This document shows positions 25,800 through 32,854 of a DNA stretch of 33,342 nucleotides, in pieces. Origin of the DNA: Chitinophagaceae bacterium (GTDB lineage Bacteria > Bacteroidota > Bacteroidia > Chitinophagales > Chitinophagaceae). Position 1 is the first letter of the stretch, and each line of letters starts with the position of its first letter. The notes under the pieces were generated by a model. The model was not told where the DNA came from. It saw only the letters and a program-made list of their open reading frames with translations, and searched no databases. A program made the position numbers and the translations under genes. The stretch spans positions 1-33,342 of the forward strand of contig CANJQU010000041.1 in assembly GCA_947476485.1 (NCBI GenBank), written 5' to 3'.

Positions 25800-26352
25800 T
25801 CTGTACTAATTCAGGAATATTTAAGGATAATATTAATCGCTCAAGGTAGTGGAATGAGGCAAGCGCTTTATAGCTGTTCGAGATCTCGTTTTCCAGTTCT
25901 ATAAAGTTGTCTCTCCTAAGCAGGTCCAGCACCTTGTCCAGTATTTCAGCATGCTTTTCTTTTCCCCCTGCATATTTTTTCAGGCCTTCAAGTTTGTTTT
26001 TTAGATTGACGTCTACTGTCAGCTTCACTAAAATGTCGGCAGGTGTAAAGCGATAGCCTGCACCAAACGAATTGTCTACGGTTTTAAAAAAATCAAGTAT
26101 GTCGATCCATTTAAAAGCGGCTTCCATTTTGCGTTCCAGGTCCGTCTTGTTTTCCACGCGTGTGAACATGAAGTATTCGTCCCCTCTTTCAAGCACCAGG
26201 TTTATGGACTTAAAGTAATCGTACAAGTCATCGAAGTTCTCATCGATGATGTTGTAAAGTTTGCGGATGTTATCCTTTCCGCTGTTGGAGCATATGAACT
26301 GCCCCTTGCTGAGCAGCTCAAATATTTCCGATGTATGTTTTGGTACGGGCAT
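25783..26352 (-). CDS. jetB: JetB-like MksE subunit of the Wadjet operon
   Basis: 189 residues, mostly helical. It starts MPVPKHTSEIFELLSKGQFI and has a winged-helix-like core (YFMFTRVENKTDLERKM and AFKWIDILDFFK). The size and position between the kleisin-like gene and the SMC gene match MksE/JetB (KITE-type subunit), which joins kleisin to the SMC heads. Direct sequence similarity is not decisive, so the assignment rests on gene order, size and strand. The start is 8 bases after the upstream stop; the 3' end runs 17 bp into jetC. Confidence 0.75.
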   Translation of the reverse strand: MPVPKHTSEIFELLSKGQFICSNSGKDNIRKLYNIIDENFDDLYDYFKSINLVLERGDEYFMFTRVENKTDLERKMEAAFKWIDILDFFKTVDNSFGAGYRFTPADILVKLTVDVNLKNKLEGLKKYAGGKEKHAEILDKVLDLLRRDNFIELENEISNSYKALASFHYLERLILSLNIPELVQNEIPE

Positions 26353-26360
26353 TTATTTAA

Positions 26361-27560
26361 TTATTTAGGATAAACCATTGCAAATTCAATATCCTCTTTC
26401 GTGTTGCAGGTATCGGTTATTTTAAATAGGGTATCAAATTGCGAGATCATCTGGCAGTAGATCGTTACACAATCGTCAAAGCTTACTTCTTTACCAAAAT
26501 CGTAATTGCAGATAAAATCAAACAAGTTGTTGCCGCCTGCAAGGAAGCCGTTTTTGACTTCGTCTAAATTGATCTGTATCTCTTCCTGCACCTGCGTTTC
26601 CAGGTATTCTTCCGAGATATTATCGGCAAGCGACTGTATAGCCTTTACCGTGGTGCGCATTCTGCGGGCCACTTTTTTTATGATGTCTACAGTTTCAATA
26701 TCCGTCTGAAGCTGGTCCAGCGATATATTGAGCGGGTAAGTAGGGTTTGGCTCAAATATAACCGCAGTATTTGCCTCCAGCACCTCCCTTATGTTTGTCT
26801 TACTCCTTATCTCAAACTGGTCTTTCAGGTATTTTATCTGTCTCAGCTTTTCTATAACACCGCTTTGATGCTTGATCCGGTTCAGGTATTCTATTATCTG
26901 CTTCTGTATATCTATCAGGTTGTGCCTGCACTCATTCAGTTGCAGTTTCAGCAAAATGATGATCCTGTTCAACTCCTCGTCTGAAGCAACTTTGAAAAAC
27001 GTCTGCTCTTCGTCGCCCGATACAAGGTGGTCTGTCTGGTTAAGCAGCGAGTAGATCACGTTCCTTTTCTCATCCAGGTGCTCCAGCTTTGTCTGCTTTA
27101 TCCTGTAGTTAGGTTCATTTTTGAATGTATTGTCAATATTCCTGTTCAGGTCCATTACATTACGCAACGCTATCACACCTATTTTGCGTAGTGCGTGTTT
27201 CACCTGCCGCAGATAACCATATTTCCTTGTCTCGTTATTTTCCTGTAGATAATAAATGATGCTCTGCTTTATGTTCTGGATGTGCTCATTGATGTAAGAG
27301 GCATTGATATCCTCGTTCACCTCCATCACCTGCTCAAAAAACTGCAGGAACACATCATCCAGCTCTATGTTATTGGCATTCTGCCTTACTACCGAATAAT
27401 CGATGAGGGCTGTTATCTTATCAGCATCAAAGTCTACTAATTCAAGTGCATAATCGTAGTTGAAAGAGAGGAATTTTCTTTTTTCAAACAGTTCGCTCAG
27501 CAGCTTTTGCTCGCGGCTCAGGGTCGCTAATAATTGCTGTATGGATGAGAATGTCTTCAT
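26361..27560 (-). CDS. jetA: JetA-like MksF kleisin subunit of the Wadjet operon
   Basis: 399 residues, highly helical. The N-terminal segment (FSSIQQLLATLSREQKLLSELFEKRKFLSF) and the conserved RKYGYLRQVKHALRKIG are followed by coiled-coil stretches (LKLQLNECRHNLIDIQKQI). The C-terminal part is more acidic. This fits an MksF/JetA kleisin that bridges the two SMC heads. Typical JetA proteins are somewhat longer, as far as I recall. It is the first gene of the operon, led by a perfect -7 element. As a lone sequence it would be hard to name; the context of jetB, jetC and jetD carries the call. Confidence 0.75.
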   Translation of the reverse strand: MKTFSSIQQLLATLSREQKLLSELFEKRKFLSFNYDYALELVDFDADKITALIDYSVVRQNANNIELDDVFLQFFEQVMEVNEDINASYINEHIQNIKQSIIYYLQENNETRKYGYLRQVKHALRKIGVIALRNVMDLNRNIDNTFKNEPNYRIKQTKLEHLDEKRNVIYSLLNQTDHLVSGDEEQTFFKVASDEELNRIIILLKLQLNECRHNLIDIQKQIIEYLNRIKHQSGVIEKLRQIKYLKDQFEIRSKTNIREVLEANTAVIFEPNPTYPLNISLDQLQTDIETVDIIKKVARRMRTTVKAIQSLADNISEEYLETQVQEEIQINLDEVKNGFLAGGNNLFDFICNYDFGKEVSFDDCVTIYCQMISQFDTLFKITDTCNTKEDIEFAMVYPK

Positions 27561-27571
27561 AGAATGGGCGG

Positions 27572-27579
27572 CAAATATA
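27572..27579 (-). promoter_or_regulatory. -7 element of the Wadjet operon
   Basis: TATATTTG on the minus strand, 11 bases before the jetA ATG, so the leader is only a few bases. The -33 position has TTTTC instead of a clear TTG. A weak or regulated promoter would fit. Confidence 0.6.
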
Positions 27580-27780
27580 AGGTAATAGCTACTCGCTGAA
27601 AAGTGATTTTATAGCGTTAAAAATTCGAATAAATAAATAAATATTTCACCACGTTTTTTTCTGCATGGCTGCGCATATAGTGGGAATATATTTAAGCCAT
27701 TACATGATGTTCAAATACTTACATGTTGTTTTATTTCATCATGGTATAATTTATGTACGCCCGATAGCAAATGCACTGTA

Positions 27781-28734
27781 ATGCGAACAGCTATAACCAG
27801 TTATTGCCGCAGATTTTGTTTATTTACCCTATTGTTATTAACCGCAAGCTGTGGCAAAAAAGTGAAATTTGAGAAAACAACCATAATAAATCATTATGCC
27901 TCGGGTTCAGCGATGGCGTATATCAATGGTAAGCTGTATCTGCAAGGTGACAATATGGGCTACCTGATCATGTTGGATACCGATTTTAATGCCGTAGATA
28001 GCATTACCATTATAGATTCGGTGCAAAGCCCCATACCAAAGCAAACAAAACCGGACATTGAAGCTGCTACCCATTTGCAGGATGGCACGGGCACATTGTT
28101 GCTTATCAGTTCTGGTTCACTCGATCCTTACCGCAATAACGCCTGGATCGTGAATACGGAAACCAAAGAAAAGACAAAGTATGATCTTGCGCCATTCTAT
28201 GGGAGGCTTAAGGCGCAAGGTATTCCAGATCTGAATATTGAGGGAGCAGCGGGAATGAAGGATAACGTTATACTGTCGTCCAGGGGAAATAAGAGCAATC
28301 TGCTGAACCACCTCATCTTCACCTCTGCCGGATTCTGGAAGGAGCCGGCAACCGCACCGATAAATATTAAGACGCTGATTACTGGTAGTAGTTCCGGTAG
28401 CATTTTTAGCGGTGTATCAGGCATGGCGTATTCGGAGGCATCAGATTGCCTGCTCCTTACCGTCTCAACAGAAAATACAGCTAACTCGTATGATGACGGG
28501 GAGATAGGTAAAAGCTATTTATGGATGGTGAATAATATATCCCGTAAAACAGCAGCAGCGGACATTGTACCTGACCGTATTATTGATCTTGAGGCAGGAG
28601 ACACCAGATTCCATGGACAGAAAATTGAGACTGCCTGTATCATCTCTGAGACACAGTCTGAAATGACACTTGCACTGGCGGCAGATAATGACGACGGAAA
28701 AACAGTGCTATTTAGGATCACGATCAAAAAGTGA
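27781..28734 (+). CDS. DUF6929-like lipoprotein
   Basis: 317 residues. A lipoprotein signal is clear: a basic start, a hydrophobic core LFTLLLLTASC and the lipobox ending at Cys24, followed by GKK. The mature part looks like a beta-propeller with GSAMAYINGKLYLQGDNMGYL, EAATHLQDGTG, and the conserved LNIEGAAGMKDNVILSSRG. That last phrase is shared with phytase-like/DUF6929 proteins of Bacteroidota as I recall them. The function is unknown, possibly a surface phosphoesterase-like or binding protein. It starts divergently from the Wadjet operon across 220 bp of AT-rich DNA in which I see no other signal. Confidence 0.75.
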   Translation: MRTAITSYCRRFCLFTLLLLTASCGKKVKFEKTTIINHYASGSAMAYINGKLYLQGDNMGYLIMLDTDFNAVDSITIIDSVQSPIPKQTKPDIEAATHLQDGTGTLLLISSGSLDPYRNNAWIVNTETKEKTKYDLAPFYGRLKAQGIPDLNIEGAAGMKDNVILSSRGNKSNLLNHLIFTSAGFWKEPATAPINIKTLITGSSSGSIFSGVSGMAYSEASDCLLLTVSTENTANSYDDGEIGKSYLWMVNNISRKTAAADIVPDRIIDLEAGDTRFHGQKIETACIISETQSEMTLALAADNDDGKTVLFRITIKK

Positions 28735-28741
28735 CCGCTGC

Positions 28742-29044
28742 GACAAGCCTGATTTCTTTAAGACAACCGCTAATGGCAGAAAGACAGACCTGGCTATATA
28801 TAACAGCAGCGAGGAAACGGAAAACAGCAGGATATATCACCGCACTTTTGACAAAAAGCAAACCAAAAGAGTGTATCTGGTGGGTGTTGCTGACAACGAT
28901 AAAACAGATCTGCGGCCGGGAGTAAGAATAAAGATCATCAAAGCCGGGCACAACCACATCCGTAAATACGATGTCAGGCAGAAAAATCTAAAATTGCTTG
29001 GTAAATCTGTGAATAATCTGGGGCAACCGGGGTTTAAGAAATAG
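28742..29044 (+). pseudogene. Remnant of a large exported protein gene
   Basis: An open stretch that encodes a protein-like run: RKTDLAIYNSSEE, YHRTFDKKQTKRVYLVGVAD, then PGVRIKIIKAGHN. Such text (RTFD, TKR, YL-G-ADND, RIKIIGG) occurs in the middle of long Bacteroidota phosphoesterase/BamA-like outer membrane proteins. It has no own start and ends soon after, so it appears to be an internal piece of a decayed gene. The frame is different from that of the lipoprotein, whose stop it follows. Confidence 0.4.
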
Positions 29045-29071
29045 ATTCCTACACTAGGATCTGAAAGAATA

Positions 29072-29203
29072 TCAACCCTTCTTAAACAAAGGATCATCCT
29101 TCCGGATTAATGGTGAATCAAATATCTCGGGTAGCGGAAAATAGTTAGATTTGGTATTGGTATCAATGAGAATTTTAAACACTTCAGCGACCCCTAGTTG
29201 TAT
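29072..29203 (-). pseudogene. C-terminal remnant of an unknown gene
   Basis: 43 residues in one open frame ending with a stop. It contains VFKILIDTNTKSNYFPLPEI, then DSPLIRKDDPLFKKG, and it lacks a start codon because a TAA precedes it. The sequence reads like a real C-terminus, but I do not recognise the family. Confidence 0.3.
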
Positions 29204-29205
29204 TT

Positions 29206-29772
29206 ATGGAGATGCTTGACTATTTAAGACAGTTCCACAAGATCAGTGACATTGACTACGAGCTGTTAACTGAAAATCTAAATTTGAAGCAGTTCAAGAA
29301 GGGCGAGTTCATCATAAAACCCGGACAGATACAACGCGACCTGTACTTTATTGTGAGTGGTGTTCAGGTATCGTATTTTGAGCGTGAGAGTAAAGCTCAT
29401 GTGGTAGCGTTCACTTATCACCCCAGCCTTTGCGCCATTCCTGATTCTTTTTCTTTTCAAACACCGTCCAAATATTCTTTGCTTTGCCTGACCGATAGTG
29501 AAGTGGTGTGTATAGGCTATAGTACCCTGCAAAAATTATTCGATAAGTCGCATGAGATCGAACGGCTCTTTAGAAAAATGACGGAAGCCATTCTGGCCGG
29601 GATGATCAATCGGCATATGGAGCTGCACTCGTTGACTATTGCAGAACGATATATAACATTTTGCCAGCGTAGTCCTCATTTGCTGCAATTGGTGCCGCAT
29701 AAGTATATCGCATCCTACCTTGGAATTGATTCAACCAATTTCAGCAAACTATTCAATACAGTCAAATTCTGA
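29206..29772 (+). CDS. Crp/Fnr family transcription regulator
   Basis: 188 residues. The N-terminal cyclic-nucleotide-binding-like barrel (FKKGEFIIKPGQIQRDLYFIVSG) is followed by a helical linker and a C-terminal HTH (LLQLVPHKYIASYLGIDSTN, then FSKLF). The arginine-rich phosphate cassette of true cAMP binders is missing, as in most Bacteroidota members of this group, so the effector is unknown. It ends 60 bases before the alpha/beta hydrolase start and probably controls that gene, an inference from position only. Confidence 0.88.
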   Translation: MEMLDYLRQFHKISDIDYELLTENLNLKQFKKGEFIIKPGQIQRDLYFIVSGVQVSYFERESKAHVVAFTYHPSLCAIPDSFSFQTPSKYSLLCLTDSEVVCIGYSTLQKLFDKSHEIERLFRKMTEAILAGMINRHMELHSLTIAERYITFCQRSPHLLQLVPHKYIASYLGIDSTNFSKLFNTVKF

Positions 29773-29832
29773 TGTTGGTATATACCAAGTTTTGGTTCCT
29801 GATGGCATACCACCTTTGTGAAAAAACCAATC

Positions 29833-30696
29833 ATGAACAAGTGGCTAAACAAAGCAGAATATCCGTTCGCAGCTAACTATTTTATAGTAAACGGACAGAA
29901 GCTTCATTACATTGATGAAGGGCAGGGCGATACAATTTTATTTGTGCATGGAACCCCATCGTGGAGTTTTGACATGCGAAATGTCATCAAAAATCTGAGC
30001 AAGAACTATCGTTGCATTGCTATCGACCATATCGGCTTCGGGCTTTCAGAGAAACCGGAGTATTATGACTATTCAACAATAAACCATAGTAAGACGCTGG
30101 AGAAATTTGTCGTTGAACTTGGACTTAAAAATTTCACTATGGTGGTACATGATTTCGGTGGTCCGATCGGTATGAATATGGCCATTAACTATCCCGAAAA
30201 AGTGAAAGGCTTCGTTATACTTAATTCGTGGTTATGGAGTTGCAAAGATGACCCAGGCTATATAAGGCTTTCACGCGTTTTGAAAAGCCCCCTTTTGCCA
30301 TTCCTGTATAAGTACCTCAATTTCTCACCGCGTTTTATTCTGCCGCGTTCATTTGGTGATAACAAGCTTAGCAGGTCTCTATTGAGCCAATACACCAGGC
30401 CATTTGCCAGCAAAACAGAACGGAATGGGACGCTTGCATTTGCGCTCTCTTTATTGAATGATCAGGAATGGTTTGAGGAACTCTGGCGAAAACGCGAAAA
30501 CATATCGGCTAAGCCTGCCCTGTTTATTTGGGGAACAAAGGACGCCTTCATAACCCCATCCTACCTGGAAAAATTTGCCTCAGGATTTCAAAATGCAACG
30601 ATAAATCAGATGGATACGAGTGGCCATTTCCCGCAGGAAGAAAACCCCGACCTGGTTTCAAAGCTGATGCGGGAATGGATCGGGAATACATACTAA
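29833..30696 (+). CDS. Haloalkane dehalogenase-like alpha/beta hydrolase
   Basis: 287 residues from the ATG at 29833; a GTG at 29818 would add five residues, but the ATG gives the better N-terminus (MNKWLNKAEYPF). The oxyanion motif is HGTPSWS (39-45) and the nucleophile is Asp107 in VVHDFGG. The acid is the Asp of WGTKDAF, and the base is the His of DTSGHFPQEE. An aspartate nucleophile plus HGTP points to the haloalkane dehalogenase/epoxide hydrolase branch. However, both halide-binding positions of classical dehalogenases (Asn after HG, Trp after the nucleophile) are Thr41 and Phe108 here. Dehalogenation is therefore uncertain, and an ester or epoxide may be the real substrate. Confidence 0.82.
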   Translation: MNKWLNKAEYPFAANYFIVNGQKLHYIDEGQGDTILFVHGTPSWSFDMRNVIKNLSKNYRCIAIDHIGFGLSEKPEYYDYSTINHSKTLEKFVVELGLKNFTMVVHDFGGPIGMNMAINYPEKVKGFVILNSWLWSCKDDPGYIRLSRVLKSPLLPFLYKYLNFSPRFILPRSFGDNKLSRSLLSQYTRPFASKTERNGTLAFALSLLNDQEWFEELWRKRENISAKPALFIWGTKDAFITPSYLEKFASGFQNATINQMDTSGHFPQEENPDLVSKLMREWIGNTY

Positions 30697-30742
30697 CGAC
30701 TGATGCTCAATCTGACGCAACGGTGCTGTTATCGATCGTTTT

Positions 30743-30984
30743 TTATTTTCCGTCCAGGAACTTTTCAATCATTGGAACAACAAGGTCGCTTTGTTTAAAG
30801 CCAGATTTTATCGTTGTTATCTGGCCGATATATTCCCAGGTCTGCACGGTATTATTGCTAATTGAGAGTTGGTAATTTGTCGATGGAGTTCAATTACGTG
30901 TTCGGGTGTAATGACATCTTCGGAATAGCTAACGTAATGCTTATCTAACGTGGCAGAATTAATGATATAAACGATGTAAGTCAT
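30743..30984 (-). pseudogene. Frameshifted ORF (about 80 aa), N-terminus GIY-YIG-like
   Basis: Frame 1 starts with ATG at 30984 and reads MTYIVYIINSATLDKHYVSY, which resembles the first strands of GIY-YIG nucleases (YxVYI, YYVGY). A second frame reads TVQTWEYIGQITTIKSGFKQ, then DLVVPMIEKFLDGK and a stop at 30743. Adding one base near 30880 joins both into one 80-residue protein. The second half is not recognisably a nuclease, so the family is uncertain. It lies immediately before the first hairpin repeat. Confidence 0.45.
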
Positions 30985-30999
30985 TCTACTAAAAACAAA

Positions 31000-31078
31000 A
31001 AATCGCCCTTGCGGACGATTTAAAGCTGGTGGAAGAGGGTCGGGGATTTGTCGAACTTTTTTGTTGAAGATTTGGAGA
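31000..31078 (+). repeat. Hairpin plus GTCGAAC repeat, copy A (before higBA)
   Basis: A stem AAATCG-c-CC, loop TTGC, GG-a-CGATTT (31000-31021) is followed by GGTGGAAGAGGGTCGGGGAT and then TGTCGAACTTTTTTG (from 31049). Copy B at 31812-31894 has the same order. The last 30 bases of the two copies agree at 28 positions. The distance between the cores is 816 bp. Confidence 0.7.
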
Positions 31079-31102
31079 TGTTTGAAAACTATTTTTAGAA
31101 TA

Positions 31103-31121
31103 GGTTTTCTATTAGAAAACC
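31103..31121 (+). promoter_or_regulatory. 19-bp palindromic operator of higBA
   Basis: GGTTTTCTA-t-TAGAAAACC is a perfect dyad with one central base. It ends 2 bases before the -7 element, so a bound repressor would block RNA polymerase. The position fits autoregulation by HigA or HigBA. Confidence 0.75.
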
Positions 31122-31123
31122 AT

Positions 31124-31131
31124 TAATTTTG
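31124..31131 (+). promoter_or_regulatory. -7 element of higBA
   Basis: TAATTTTG matches TAnnTTTG and lies 4 bases before the GTG start of higB, so the mRNA is probably leaderless. Confidence 0.65.
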
Positions 31132-31135
31132 TCAA

Positions 31136-31444
31136 GTGTATAACATTATTGCTAGAGCAACGCTCTTATTTTATTGCAAAAAATATCCTGAAGCGGCAAC
31201 TGCTTTACAAGAGTGGTATCACGAATTCGTTAAATGCTCTTTCAGGAATTTTAATGAACTAAAGCAGGTTTATGGCAATGCAAGCTTAGTTGGAGATGAC
31301 CGGGTAGTATTTAACGTTATGGGAAATAAATACAGGCTTGTTGTGCGTATTGTTTTTGAGTTTAAGGCAGTACAGGTAAAGTGGTTTGGAACGCACAAAG
31401 AATACGATAAGATTGATGTTTCAATCGTTCAATACAAAAAGTAA
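31136..31444 (+). CDS. higB: HigB-type toxin (mRNA interferase of a type II TA system)
   Basis: 102 residues from a GTG start fixed by the promoter. Family hallmarks are PEAATALQEWYHEF, FNELKQVYGNAS, DDRVVFNVMGNKYRLVVRIVF and the end FGTHKEYDKID. This matches the Bacteroidota HigB branch (RelE/ParE-like fold). Such toxins cleave mRNA at the ribosome when free. The gene precedes the antitoxin, the usual HigBA order, with 4 bases between its stop and the antitoxin ATG. Confidence 0.92.
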   Translation: MYNIIARATLLFYCKKYPEAATALQEWYHEFVKCSFRNFNELKQVYGNASLVGDDRVVFNVMGNKYRLVVRIVFEFKAVQVKWFGTHKEYDKIDVSIVQYKK

Positions 31445-31448
31445 TTTT

Positions 31449-31805
31449 ATGACACTTAAGATAATTAAAACAAAGAAAGAATATCTGGCTTACCTAAATT
31501 GGGTGGATGAATTGTTTGACTCAAAGATTAGCCCGGAGAGTCAAGAAGGCGAGAAGTTGCAGGTGGCGTTATTGCTGATAAAACAATATGAGGATGCTCA
31601 TTTTCCAATACCCTACCCTGACCCTATCGATGCTATAAGAGCTAAGATGGAGGAGAAGGGGTTGAAAAACAAGGATTTAGTTGGGAAGATAGGTTCGAAA
31701 GGATATGTGTCAGCATTGCTCAATAAGAGGAAACCATTAAGCCTTGAACTTGCAAAGATATTTCATCGTGAGCTTGGTATTCCGGCAGACATTCTATTAG
31801 CGTAA
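31449..31805 (+). CDS. higA: HigA-type antitoxin (helix-turn-helix)
   Basis: 118 residues from the ATG at 31449; an in-frame extension into higB is rejected. The N-terminal half (YLNWVDELFDSK...ALLLIKQYEDAHF) binds toxin in this family. The C-terminal half is an HTH_3-like DNA-binding domain (MEEKGLKNKDLVGKIGSKGY, then LNKRKPLSLELAKIFHRELG). It should neutralise HigB and repress the operon through the palindrome at 31103. A hairpin follows the stop by 6 bases. Confidence 0.92.
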   Translation: MTLKIIKTKKEYLAYLNWVDELFDSKISPESQEGEKLQVALLLIKQYEDAHFPIPYPDPIDAIRAKMEEKGLKNKDLVGKIGSKGYVSALLNKRKPLSLELAKIFHRELGIPADILLA

Positions 31806-31811
31806 AAGAAA

Positions 31812-31894
31812 AACCGGAAACATCAGTTCGATGTTCCCGGTTGAAGTGGAGAAGGGCGGGAATATGTCGAACTTTTTTGTAGAGGATTTGGAGA
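31812..31894 (+). repeat. Hairpin plus GTCGAAC repeat, copy B (after higBA)
   Basis: The stem AACCGG-a-AACATC, loop AGTTC, GATGTT-c-CCGGTT (31812-31842) is followed by GTGGAGAAGGGCGGGAATA and TGTCGAACTTTTTTG (from 31865). Both copies carry an a:c mismatch at a bulge of the stem. The hairpin may also terminate higBA. The interval from 31895 to 32102 holds only AT-rich sequence with no ORF or clear signal. Confidence 0.7.
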
Positions 31895-32102
31895 GATTTC
31901 AGAACAATAACAGGACATAATTATTTAATTATAGTCTATGAAATCTTACTAAGTGCTTTTTGTAGCTTTATCTTAATAGTGCTTTTAAGAGATTTAGGCA
32001 TTATCACTGAAACAAGACGAAACAAAATGAAACACATCTGCCACAAATCTGCCTCATATATTTATGCAAGTACATATCGAGATAGCATAAATAATCTCTC
32101 AA

Positions 32103-32384
32103 TTACTTCTTCTTATTGATACTTTCAGAGAAGTCTTTACCAGCTTTGAACTTAGGTACTTTCCTTGCTTTGATCTTTATTCTAGCACCGGTCTGTGGGT
32201 TGCGACCATTACGGGCAGCCCTAGCGGTTACTGAGAAAGTACCAAAGCCTACCAGAGTAACTGTCTCTCCTTTCTTTAAAGTAGATACAACTGCACCAGT
32301 AAATGATTCAAGAGACTCATTTGCCTGCTTTTTAGTAATGCCTGCATCTTTGGCAATTTGTTCGATTAATTCTGCTTTGTTCAT
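32103..32384 (-). CDS. HU family DNA-binding protein
   Basis: 93 residues, the standard HU length. The helical dimer part (NKAELIEQIAKDAGITKKQA) is followed by GFGTFSVTARAARNGRNPQT and GARIKIKARKVPKFKAGK, the DNA-binding beta-arm with the RNPxTG tip. It is a nucleoid protein that bends DNA without sequence preference. No -7 element of the usual form is evident before its start. Confidence 0.95.
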   Translation of the reverse strand: MNKAELIEQIAKDAGITKKQANESLESFTGAVVSTLKKGETVTLVGFGTFSVTARAARNGRNPQTGARIKIKARKVPKFKAGKDFSESINKKK

Positions 32385-32423
32385 TTGCTAGATTTTTAAT
32401 TTGGTGAATGATGATAATAAAAG

Positions 32424-32735
32424 CTATTCGGCTGCAATTCTATTGGCAAATAATGCAACTTGTTCAATTCGATTATTATTTAGGGAATAGTATATCTCCT
32501 TACCCATACGTTCTGTAGAAACAATATTAGCCCTGCGTAAAATCGCTAGGTGCTGAGATGCGACAGATTGTTCCAAGCGAAGTTTCACATAAATGTCTGT
32601 TACTTTCATTCGCTTGTTTTCTTCCAGTAATTTTAGAATCTGCTGGCGTAGTTTATGGTTAATTGATCGCAATGTCATAGCTGCATTCTTTATAGCTGCA
32701 TAATCCATTTTATTTTGTTCGCCAGTTGCTTGCAT
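32424..32735 (-). CDS. ArsR-like winged-helix transcription regulator
   Basis: 103 residues with the ArsR fold: MTLRSINHKLRQQILKLLEE, then VTDIYVKLRLEQSVASQHLA (recognition helix) and the wing RMGKEIYYSLN. There is no cysteine, so the classical metal-sensing sites are absent and another signal is likely. The start at 32735 is chosen because the promoter lies 32 bases upstream; an ATG at 32708 is the alternative. The gene follows an exact Bacteroidota promoter with an inverted repeat in its spacer, suggesting self-control. Confidence 0.85.
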   Translation of the reverse strand: MQATGEQNKMDYAAIKNAAMTLRSINHKLRQQILKLLEENKRMKVTDIYVKLRLEQSVASQHLAILRRANIVSTERMGKEIYYSLNNNRIEQVALFANRIAAE

Positions 32736-32767
32736 TTTGAAATCCTTTTTAATTGTTTGGGAAGGGC

Positions 32768-32797
32768 CAAATATAGTATTAACTATTAATAATACAA
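32768..32797 (-). promoter_or_regulatory. Promoter of the ArsR-like gene with a spacer inverted repeat
   Basis: On the minus strand TTG (32795-32797), a 19-bp spacer and TATATTTG (32768-32775) fit the consensus. Arms GTATTA (32776-32781) and TAATAC (32790-32795) fill the spacer and may be the operator. Confidence 0.7.
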
Positions 32798-32854
32798 CTC
32801 CTATTAGTAGCCATATATAAATACATTAATTATACAGGAATAGAGAAACAACTA

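Noticed and set aside
28670-28741. ATG at 28670 as start of a 124-aa gene
   Set aside because: It lies inside the lipoprotein gene in another frame. Only the part after 28742 has protein-like sequence, so it is treated as a remnant.
31000-31078. Possible tRNA on the minus strand (GTTCGAC, then ...CTTCCACCA)
   Set aside because: The T-loop-like and CCA-like parts are there, but the 5' T-stem half, anticodon arm and acceptor pairing are missing in both copies. It may derive from a tRNA end, but it is not a tRNA.
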